Shown one piece after another: positions 1 to 6,573 of a stretch of DNA of 39,807 nucleotides (positions are counted from its first letter, which is position 1; the number at the start of each line of letters is the position of its first letter). The DNA lies in the NCBI GenBank assembly GCA_046726275.1, contig JBKPAF010000097.1:1-39807 (forward strand). Reading direction: 5' to 3'. Under the pieces are notes generated by a model. It had not been told where the DNA came from. It saw nothing but the letters and a program-made list of their open reading frames with translations, and did no database searches. The DNA comes from DASXTW01 sp046726275 (GTDB lineage: Bacteria > Actinomycetota > UBA4738). Position numbers and translations under genes: made by a program.

Positions 1-458
1 GGGGCCTGGGTGAGGATCGCGGCCCGGCGGATGGTCTGGGTCAGGCAGCTCCCCGAGCAGCGAAGGATCCCCGCCGCGATCGCGGGACGGGCGTCGATCA
101 AATGATCGAACTCCGAGCGATTCAGCAGCAGCAGCTGGGACTGTTCGACGACCCGGGCGCCGGCGAGATACTCGTTCTCCCCGAAGAGCGCCTCGTCGCC
201 GAACGTGCATCCCGGCACGATCAGCTCGACGGTTCGATACACACGGCGACCCGGCGGGCGGGCCCGAAGCTCCACGCACCCGTCCACCATGAGGTAGAAG
301 GTGTCGGCTTGGTCCCCCTGGCGGTACAGGTTGAACCCCGCCTTGCTCGTCGTGGCTCGGCAGAAGTGCTCGAGCTCCCTGAGTTGCGACTCGTCAAGGA
401 ACTTCGAAAGCAGCGTCTGTCGAAGCAACGGGAAGGTGGACGTCTGGTTCGTGCTCAT
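1..458 (-). CDS. CRP/FNR-like cyclic-nucleotide-binding domain protein (3' end cut by window)
   Basis: The reverse strand is open from ATG 458 to the left edge, about 152 codons, so the C-terminus is missing. The product begins MSTNQTSTFPLL and contains a cNMP-binding beta-roll: YRQGDQADTFYLM, then GCTFGDEALFG, then LLLLNRSEFDHL. This is the sensor half of CRP/FNR regulators or of small stand-alone cNMP-binding proteins. In the phosphate-binding cassette, the position where cAMP binders carry Arg (in the usual PRAA) appears to be Tyr (EYLAG), so classical cAMP binding is doubtful. Whether a DNA-binding helix-turn-helix follows cannot be seen. An in-frame ATG at 467 is an alternative start; neither has a strong ribosome binding site. 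The gene is divergent from the LLM oxidoreductase. Confidence 0.75.
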   Translation of the reverse strand, partial: MSTNQTSTFPLLRQTLLSKFLDESQLRELEHFCRATTSKAGFNLYRQGDQADTFYLMVDGCVELRARPPGRRVYRTVELIVPGCTFGDEALFGENEYLAGARVVEQSQLLLLNRSEFDHLIDARPAIAAGILRCSGSCLTQTIRRAAILTQA

Positions 459-584
459 GGTGACCATCTCGGCCCTGGCATGGTTCCCCGCGACGACGAA
501 CAGCAAACCGATCGCCCCACACCCCGCGTTCCCCTCTCAGGGCGCCGGTAAACGTGAGCAACTCTTCCCTCGGACAGCCTCCGC

Positions 585-590
585 TAGCAT
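585..590 (+). promoter_or_regulatory. Candidate -10 element of a leaderless LLM oxidoreductase mRNA
   Basis: TAGCAT lies 8 nt before the ATG at 599, and no Shine-Dalgarno sequence precedes that ATG. This fits the TANNNT -10 of leaderless transcripts common in Actinomycetota. No clear -35 was found. The rest of the 140-nt divergent gap (459-598) shows nothing recognisable. Confidence 0.35.
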
Positions 591-598
591 GGCCCCCG

Positions 599-1606
599 AT
601 GCGGATCGGACTGGCCCTGCCGCACTATGACTTTTCCTTCCCGGACGGAAAGCCGCTCGGCTGGCCCCGCCTGGTCGACGCCGCGCAGCGGGCCGAGGCC
701 CTCGGGTTCGATTCGGTGTGGGTCTCCGACCATTTCTTCCTGGACCTGGCGAGGTACGGCGGTTCGCCCGAACCCTCGGGGACGGTCGAGCCGTTCACGG
801 CCCTGGCCGGTCTGGCCACTGCCACGAAGCGTGTCCGGCTGGGCACGCTGGTGGCCTGCGCGCCGTTTCGCCACCCGGCCCACGTGGCCAAGATGGCCAC
901 GGCCATCGATCTCATCAGCGGAGGCCGGTTCGACCTGGGGCTTGGTGCAGGCTGGTACGAACCCGAATTCGTCGCCTTCGGCTACGAAGCGGCGTCCACC
1001 GGCGATCGGTTCGATCTGCTGGAGGAGTTCGTCGAGGTCGTGGCCGGTCTGTTCGCCGAGGGGCCGTTCACCCACGAGGGGAAACGGTTTCAGATCGATG
1101 GCGCGTATAACCATCCACGCCCGGTCCAGCCCGCCGGCCCGCCGGTCTGGGTTGGAGGAAAGGGCGGGGACAGGCTCCTCCGCCTGGTCGCGCGGCGCGC
1201 TTCCGGGTGGAACACGGTCTGGAGGACCAGCCCGGATTCGTTTGCCGGCAAGGCCGCCCGGCTCCGCAACCTGGCTCAGGCGGAAGGCAGGGACCCCCGG
1301 ACGATCCGATTGTCGGTCGGGCTCTACACGCTGGTCGGGGAGGACCAGGGTGACCTCGCCCGCCGCTTCGGGCGGCTCCAGGGCTGGACCCCCGGACGGG
1401 GCCTGGACGGGATGCGACTCGAGGACTACGCGCAGGAGACGCTGACGGGAACCGTGGAGACGTGCCTGGAGAAACTGGCAGCCTTCCGCGAGGCGGGGGC
1501 GGAGGAGCTCATCGTTGGCGCGGGCTCGGTTCCGTTCTCGGTGGCGGACTGGTCGATGGTGGAAGTGGTTTCCGAAGCGCTCATCCCCAGGGCCCACGAG
1601 CTGTGA
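599..1606 (+). CDS. LLM class (F420-dependent type) flavin oxidoreductase
   Basis: The 335-residue product has the luciferase-like monooxygenase TIM-barrel signature: MRIGLALPHYDF at the N-terminus, AEALGFDSVWVSDHF on the second strand/helix, a TKRVRLGTLV strand, and GRFDLGLGAGWYEPEF. The family uses F420 or FMN for hydride transfer or monooxygenation of small molecules; the substrate cannot be read from the sequence. The frame is open back to a GTG at 554, but homology to the usual N-terminus and a -10-like hexamer just upstream favour ATG 599. A small winged-helix gene follows after 7 nt and is probably co-transcribed. Family assignment is firm; F420 over FMN is inference from the actinobacterial style of the gene. 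Confidence 0.88.
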   Translation: MRIGLALPHYDFSFPDGKPLGWPRLVDAAQRAEALGFDSVWVSDHFFLDLARYGGSPEPSGTVEPFTALAGLATATKRVRLGTLVACAPFRHPAHVAKMATAIDLISGGRFDLGLGAGWYEPEFVAFGYEAASTGDRFDLLEEFVEVVAGLFAEGPFTHEGKRFQIDGAYNHPRPVQPAGPPVWVGGKGGDRLLRLVARRASGWNTVWRTSPDSFAGKAARLRNLAQAEGRDPRTIRLSVGLYTLVGEDQGDLARRFGRLQGWTPGRGLDGMRLEDYAQETLTGTVETCLEKLAAFREAGAEELIVGAGSVPFSVADWSMVEVVSEALIPRAHEL

Positions 1607-1613
1607 GCGCCTC

Positions 1614-1838
1614 ATGGACTATCTCGATGCCGCCCTCACGGTCCTCCGAGAGGAGCGCACGGCCCTGCACTGGACGGTGGTCCAGGACCTCGCGCTGAAG
1701 CGCGGCTATCTCGACCCGTTCACCCAGACGGACATCCGCAAGAACCTCCTGGCCGCCCTGGCCCGGGCGGCCCGGAACGGTCTGGTGGTCAAGGAAGGCA
1801 CCGGCGTCTACGCCCTGCCCGCGGAAGATCTTCGCTGA
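1614..1838 (+). CDS. Small winged-helix protein, HARE-HTH-like
   Basis: A 74-residue protein begins 7 nt after the LLM oxidoreductase stop. It reads as one domain: an N-terminal helix (LDAALTVLREE), an LHWTVVQDLALKRGYLDP segment, a helix IRKNLLAALARAARNG, and a short wing ending GTGVYALP. This pattern, with 'plh' near the start and a final beta-hairpin ending G-x-Y-x-L, resembles the HARE-HTH fold (HB1, ASXL, restriction endonuclease helix-turn-helix). In known proteins that fold is usually fused to nucleases or chromatin factors. Here it stands alone, suggesting a DNA-binding accessory protein. Domain identity is moderate, the role unknown. An upstream extension of the frame overlaps the LLM gene and is not supported. 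Confidence 0.6.
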   Translation: MDYLDAALTVLREERTALHWTVVQDLALKRGYLDPFTQTDIRKNLLAALARAARNGLVVKEGTGVYALPAEDLR

Positions 1839-1947
1839 CGCGGTCGGCTACGTGCGAACCGGGGAGCGTTCATTACCGAAACGCAGGTACAGACCCGCCT
1901 TGACGCGTGCGGTAGAACAGGGACAGCGGTACGAAGGGGGAGGAAGC

Positions 1948-3327
1948 ATGCCGGGTAGGCCGATGACCGACGTCGTGGTGCTCCTTCCGGGCATCACCGG
2001 AAGCGTGCTTCAGAAGGACGGCAAGGACGTGTGGGCCGTGTCTCCGGGCGCCGCTCTGCGGGCTCTGATCAGCTTCGGCCGGAGCATCACCGACCTCGAG
2101 CTTCACGACGACACCGCCCTCGACGACGGCGTGACCGCCCCCAGGATCATGCCCGACGTCCACCTCATCCCTGGCCTCTGGAAGATCGACGGCTACGGCA
2201 AGGTCTCCAGCTACATCCGGCGGACCTTCGACGTGAAGCCGGGGGAGAACTTCTTCGAGTTTCCCTATGACTGGCGGCGCGACAACCGGGTCGCCGCGCG
2301 ACAGCTCAAGGACGAGAGCGACCGATGGCTGTATGCCTGGCGAAAGGAGCACCCCGAAGCCAAGCTGGTCCTGGTCGGACACTCGTTGGGGGGCCTGGTC
2401 TCCCGCTACTTCCTGGAGTGCCTTGATGGGTGGCGGGACACCCGGATGCTCGTGACGTTCGGCACGCCCTACCGCGGCTCCCTCAACGCGCTCGCATTCA
2501 TCGTCCAGGGGATGCGGAAGGGGTTCGGGCCGGTGACCCTCCTCGACATCTCGAAGCTTCTCCGCTCGTTCACCTCCGTTTACCAGCTCCTGCCCATCTA
2601 TCCCTGTTATCAGGGCGAGGAGGGAGGCGGCCTGATCCGGCTGAGCGAGGCGACCGGGATCCCCCATCTGGACGAGGCCCGGACGAAGGCGGCGGACGCG
2701 TTCCATCGGGAGATCGAGCATGCCGTCGAGAAGCACCTCGACGACGACGAATACATGAGGGACCGCTACGCGATCCACCCCGTCGTCGGGACCTTCCAGC
2801 CGACGGCCCAGTCCGCTCGGTCGAAGGGAGACGGGGTCCAGATCCTTCGCGAGTACAACGGCGAGGACCAGGACGGCGACGGGACCGTCCCGCGGGTCTC
2901 GGCCACTCCCATCGAGCTGAGGCACGAGGAAGGGGCCATGTTCGCCGCGGAGCGGCATTCCTCCCTCCAGAACATGGATCCGGTGCTCGTGCAGCTCGCG
3001 GGGGTCCTCACCGGCCGGGACACGGCCGCCTACCGCGACCTCGCGAGCCCGCTCGGCCTGGACCTGGAGGACGCCTACGCCTTCGACGAGCCGATCGGGA
3101 TGCGCGTTCGATCGAAGGAGCGATCGGAGGAGCTGGTTGCGGTTGCCGTGGAGGCCGAGACGGGGCGGGAAGCGGGCCGCGCGATTCTGCCGCCGGGCAT
3201 CGAGGAATGGCGAGAGGCCGAGATCGCTCCGATCCCGGCCGGCACCTACCGGATGACCGTCAGTGGAGGACCACTGGTCCAGCCGGTCACCGATCTGTTC
3301 GTGGTCTACGACGCATCGGTCGAGTAG
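1948..3327 (+). CDS. LCAT-like alpha/beta hydrolase (putative phospholipase/acyltransferase)
   Basis: The 459-residue product has the lecithin:cholesterol acyltransferase fold. It shows VVLLPGITGSVL near residues 10-20, FEFPYDWRRDNR around 103-114, the nucleophile elbow GHSLGG with Ser146, a GDGTVP loop supplying the likely Asp, and ERHSS supplying the likely His. The last ~110 residues look like a separate beta-rich domain. Relatives deacylate or transacylate phospholipids and other acyl esters. No signal peptide is visible, so the protein is probably cytosolic. The start is set at ATG 1948 by a strong AGGGGGAGG just upstream; the frame extends further back without support. The metacaspase-like gene begins 34 nt downstream, so the two are probably one operon. 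The substrate is not determinable. Confidence 0.85.
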   Translation: MPGRPMTDVVVLLPGITGSVLQKDGKDVWAVSPGAALRALISFGRSITDLELHDDTALDDGVTAPRIMPDVHLIPGLWKIDGYGKVSSYIRRTFDVKPGENFFEFPYDWRRDNRVAARQLKDESDRWLYAWRKEHPEAKLVLVGHSLGGLVSRYFLECLDGWRDTRMLVTFGTPYRGSLNALAFIVQGMRKGFGPVTLLDISKLLRSFTSVYQLLPIYPCYQGEEGGGLIRLSEATGIPHLDEARTKAADAFHREIEHAVEKHLDDDEYMRDRYAIHPVVGTFQPTAQSARSKGDGVQILREYNGEDQDGDGTVPRVSATPIELRHEEGAMFAAERHSSLQNMDPVLVQLAGVLTGRDTAAYRDLASPLGLDLEDAYAFDEPIGMRVRSKERSEELVAVAVEAETGREAGRAILPPGIEEWREAEIAPIPAGTYRMTVSGGPLVQPVTDLFVVYDASVE

Positions 3328-3361
3328 AGCTGGGGACGCTCGCTAGAAAGGGGAGATCCCG

Positions 3362-4180
3362 ATGGCAAAGAAGGCGTTCTGCGTCGGCATCAACGATTAC
3401 CCGATCGAAGGCGCGGACCTCAAAGGCTGCGTGAACGACGCCAACCAGTGGGCCGGCCTGCTCAGGGATCATTTCGACTTCCCTTCCTCCGACATCATGC
3501 TGATGACCAATTCACAGGCCACGAAGGCCAATATCCTGGGTGGGCTCAAGGACCTGCTGGCTGGGGCGGGCTCCGGAGATGTCCTGGTCTTCACGAACTC
3601 CTCGCACGGCTCGCAGATCCCGGACACAGGGGGCGACGAGCCGACCTACGACGAGGTCCTGTGCCCATACGACATCAGGGACAACGCGGTCACAGACGAC
3701 GAGCTCAGAGACCTGTTCACCGGTCTTCCCCAGGGCGTGAAGCTCAGCATCATCTCCGATTCCTGCCATTCGGGGACGGTGACCCGGGCGCTGATCGTGG
3801 ACAACATCCCGGGGCTCTCCATGCCGGACGATCGGCGGGTCCGGTTCCTCAACCCGGCGCTGTTCCGTGGGGGCCCGGTGCTGCCGGATCCGATGGGCGC
3901 CCGTCCCCGCGCCCGGATGGCCTTCCCGCAGGCGAGCATGGATCACCTCCTGCTTTCCGGATGCCTGGATCGGGAGTATTCGTACGACGCCGTGATCGAA
4001 GGCGACTATCACGGAGCCATGACTTTCCACGCCATCAAGGCCATCACCGACGCGGATTACAAGATCACGTACAGGGAGCTGAGCGACCGACTCACGCCCA
4101 TGCTCGAGCAGGCGGGGTACCAGCAGCACCCTCAATTGGAGGGCGAATCGCACGCGAAGCACCGCCAGCTGTTCACGTGA
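3362..4180 (+). CDS. Caspase family (C14, metacaspase-like) cysteine peptidase
   Basis: The 272-residue product is essentially a bare caspase-fold p20/p10 unit. It starts AFCVGINDYP with a LKGCVNDA segment, carries catalytic His82 in NSSHGSQ and catalytic Cys135 in SDSCHSG. The GDEPTYDEVLCPYD segment resembles the acidic substrate pocket of metacaspases, which cleave after Arg or Lys. No pro-domain, TPR or membrane segment is present. The dyad is intact, so the enzyme should be active. It sits 34 nt after the LCAT-like hydrolase and has its own GAAAGGGGAG ribosome binding site. Activation of the neighbouring hydrolase or of the CHAT protein is conceivable but inferred only from position. Confidence 0.88.
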   Translation: MAKKAFCVGINDYPIEGADLKGCVNDANQWAGLLRDHFDFPSSDIMLMTNSQATKANILGGLKDLLAGAGSGDVLVFTNSSHGSQIPDTGGDEPTYDEVLCPYDIRDNAVTDDELRDLFTGLPQGVKLSIISDSCHSGTVTRALIVDNIPGLSMPDDRRVRFLNPALFRGGPVLPDPMGARPRARMAFPQASMDHLLLSGCLDREYSYDAVIEGDYHGAMTFHAIKAITDADYKITYRELSDRLTPMLEQAGYQQHPQLEGESHAKHRQLFT

Positions 4181-4198
4181 GGACGGCCGCGGCCGGTC

Positions 4199-5035
4199 TC
4201 AGCTCGGACCGGTCCAGGGGCGCTGCTTGCGAGGAACCGTGACGACGAGGGTGGCCCGCTTGGTCTCGGCGTCGTCTCCTCGACGAACGGCCCAGGCGTC
4301 CAGCGAGCGCATCCACATGGGAACGCCGGCGGGCAGATCCCGCTCGGGGATCGGGGCCAGGTCCCTCGCCTTGTCCAACGCCTCGCCGTACAGCGTCAGG
4401 TCTCGATCGATGTCGGGGTGCCGGATGCTCGGACTGAGGGCCTCGAGGGCCTCGTTCCATCCGGCCAGCATTTCCTGCATGGCCTTCGCCTTCGTGGTCT
4501 GGCCGGCGGCTGAGGCGCTTTCGGGATAGGTCGGGTGACGGACGTGCTGGTAGGCCACCTCGACGCCCTGGCCGGCGTCGGTTGCTCGCCAGCTCTGGAA
4601 GGCAGCGTCGGCCAGGCCGCCGAGCGCCACCACGGCCTCCACGCCCCGGCCCACGAGCAGCGCATCCAGCCACCGGTTGCGATACTCGGCGATGGCCGGG
4701 TCGTTCTTGTGCCGCTGGCCTCCGCCCTGCCCGTACACGCTGTACAGGAACGCATTGACCATCGCGTAGCTCGTCTCGATGCCCAGCTTGGCCAGGAACC
4801 CCTGGACTCGCTGGCCGGCCTCGCCCACCAGGATCCTCCGGGCGATCGCCTCGTGCGCCCCCGGGTCCTGCCCGATCACCACGACCCGGGCGCTCCCGTC
4901 GAGTCTCCCCCGGTGGAAGATCGGTCCCCATTCCACCCGAAAGTCCTTGGGCGGGTAGACCTCCGGCCCTGGATACGCGGCGACGAGTCCGGAAAAGGGC
5001 TTGCGGCCATAGCCGGGGTCGAACAGAGGCGACAT
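4199..5035 (-). CDS. Uracil-DNA glycosylase superfamily protein
   Basis: The 278-residue protein carries a UDG-fold first motif, GQDPGAHE (residues 55-62), followed by ILVGEAGQRVQGFL and VNAFLYSVYG, and later QHVRHPTYPES, which resembles the His-containing second motif. These enzymes remove uracil or other deaminated bases from DNA. The first motif mixes features of family 1 (GQDPYH) and of Fe-S families (GxAPG), and I see no clear four-cysteine cluster, so the family number is left open. It is transcribed opposite to its neighbours: tail to tail with the caspase gene (18-nt gap) and divergent from the amidohydrolase. Catalytic activity is probable but not proven by sequence. Confidence 0.72.
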   Translation of the reverse strand: MSPLFDPGYGRKPFSGLVAAYPGPEVYPPKDFRVEWGPIFHRGRLDGSARVVVIGQDPGAHEAIARRILVGEAGQRVQGFLAKLGIETSYAMVNAFLYSVYGQGGGQRHKNDPAIAEYRNRWLDALLVGRGVEAVVALGGLADAAFQSWRATDAGQGVEVAYQHVRHPTYPESASAAGQTTKAKAMQEMLAGWNEALEALSPSIRHPDIDRDLTLYGEALDKARDLAPIPERDLPAGVPMWMRSLDAWAVRRGDDAETKRATLVVTVPRKQRPWTGPS

Positions 5036-5064
5036 CGTGGTTCATCATCCCGTGAGGAGGTCCC

Positions 5065-6573
5065 GTGGCGCTAGTCCTGATCGGAACGGTGGTCACCTTC
5101 GACCCGGACCAACCGGTCCTGGAGGATGGCGCGGTCTACGTGGACGGGGGGATGATCGCGGGGGTTCGGCCGGCCAAGGAACCGGCGCCAACCGGGTTGG
5201 GGCCGACCGAACGGATCCGGACAGACGGGGTCATCTATCCGGGCCTCGTCGATCTGCACAACCACCTGGCGTACAACTACCGCTCGCTGTGGTTCGCTCC
5301 CCGGGTCGAGCCCTACACGACCAGGGACCAGTGGCCGAGGGCATCGACGTACGGCGCCGAGATCACGAAGCCCACGGTCGCGCTGGGCACGGCTGCGGCC
5401 AAGGCCGTGTTGAAGTTCGCCGAGGCCAAGGCCGTCGTGGGCGGGGTCACCGCGATCCAGGGATCCCCCGGCCTGTCTCGTCCTTACGAGGGCTGGCTCG
5501 TTCGTAACGTGGAGCACGAGACCTTCGGCACCGGCCACGACGTGGTCTACCAGTCCGTCCTGAACCTCGACGCGGAGAGTCTCGGTCCCTACGCCAAGCG
5601 CATGCAGGAGGGCAGCGCCTTCATCTATCACCTCGCGGAGGGGACCGACCGGAAGCTGGTGCGGGAGTTCGAAGACCTGGACGAGGCAGGGTGCCTCCAA
5701 CCGCGGTTGCTGGGGATCCACGCCACCGCGCTCGGCTTCAAGGAGTTCAGGCGGTGGGCCACGTCGAAGCGAGGCGGCGCCGTGGTGTGGTCGCCGTTTT
5801 CGAACCTGTGGCTCTACCGGGCCACGACAGACGTGGTGGCGGCGCGGGACGCCGGCCTGCTGGTGTGCCTCGGCGCCGACTGGGGGCCGTCGGGCTCCAA
5901 GAACGTTCTGGGAGAGCTGAAGGTGGCCGACCTGTGGAACCGGACGCACCTGAACGGCGCCTTCTCCGACCGGGAGCTGTGCGAGATGGTCACGTCCAAC
6001 CCCGGAGACGCGCTCGGGAGGGCCTGGGGAGCGCGCATCGGCAGGATCAAGGAAGGCCTGTCCGCCGATCTGGTCGTGACGTCCGCGAAGAAGAGCGATC
6101 CGTACCGGAACCTCATCGAGACAACCGAACGGCGTGTCCGTCTCGTGCTCGTCGGAGGCAACCCCGTGTTCGGCAACGGGTCGCTCATGAAGGCTGCGGG
6201 AGCCCTCTCGCCGGAGCCCACCTCGGTGGCGGGCGTTCGGCGAACCATCAGCATGGTCAACCCGGCGATCCCCGACGCGAACATGAGCTGGGAGCAGGTG
6301 CTCGCCTCGCTCGAGCACGCCAGGAAGGATCCGGCCAGGGCGTTCGAGCTCGCCCTCGAGTCGCTCCCGCGCGGAGAGGCGCCGCTTCGCCTCATCCCGG
6401 ACATGCCGGGGGGCGAGATCGCCGAGGAGATCGGCTCGCCGCGGGATCTCGGGCCGGTGGTGATCCCGCCCATCGATTCCCTCGCGCACGACGCCGCCTA
6501 CCTGCGATGCCTTCGACCGGAGCGGGCGCCGATCCTGGGTGGACTCCTCGATGGCCTCCATGAGTACTACTAG
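5065..6573 (+). CDS. Amidohydrolase family protein (metal-dependent hydrolase)
   Basis: The 502-residue product has the composite beta-sandwich plus TIM barrel of cytosine deaminase/chlorohydrolase-like amidohydrolases: the DLHNHLA metal motif with His65 and His67, His219 in GIHATA, and Asp272 in GADWGPSGSKN. A C-terminal return to the sandwich is seen at GLSADLVV and VRLVLVGGNPVF. Relatives hydrolyse or deaminate cyclic amides and amidines; the substrate is unknown. About 125 residues after the usual end of the fold (from about 378) match nothing I recognise. Translation starts at a GTG with GAGGAGG 4 nt upstream. The stop overlaps the start region of the CHAT gene, implying translational coupling. 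Confidence 0.82.
   Translation: MALVLIGTVVTFDPDQPVLEDGAVYVDGGMIAGVRPAKEPAPTGLGPTERIRTDGVIYPGLVDLHNHLAYNYRSLWFAPRVEPYTTRDQWPRASTYGAEITKPTVALGTAAAKAVLKFAEAKAVVGGVTAIQGSPGLSRPYEGWLVRNVEHETFGTGHDVVYQSVLNLDAESLGPYAKRMQEGSAFIYHLAEGTDRKLVREFEDLDEAGCLQPRLLGIHATALGFKEFRRWATSKRGGAVVWSPFSNLWLYRATTDVVAARDAGLLVCLGADWGPSGSKNVLGELKVADLWNRTHLNGAFSDRELCEMVTSNPGDALGRAWGARIGRIKEGLSADLVVTSAKKSDPYRNLIETTERRVRLVLVGGNPVFGNGSLMKAAGALSPEPTSVAGVRRTISMVNPAIPDANMSWEQVLASLEHARKDPARAFELALESLPRGEAPLRLIPDMPGGEIAEEIGSPRDLGPVVIPPIDSLAHDAAYLRCLRPERAPILGGLLDGLHEYY

Noticed and set aside
4181..4198. GC-rich inverted repeat (GGCCGCGGCC) between the convergent caspase and UDG genes as a terminator
   Set aside because: The arms are short and imperfect, no T-run follows on either strand, and such words are frequent by chance at this GC content.
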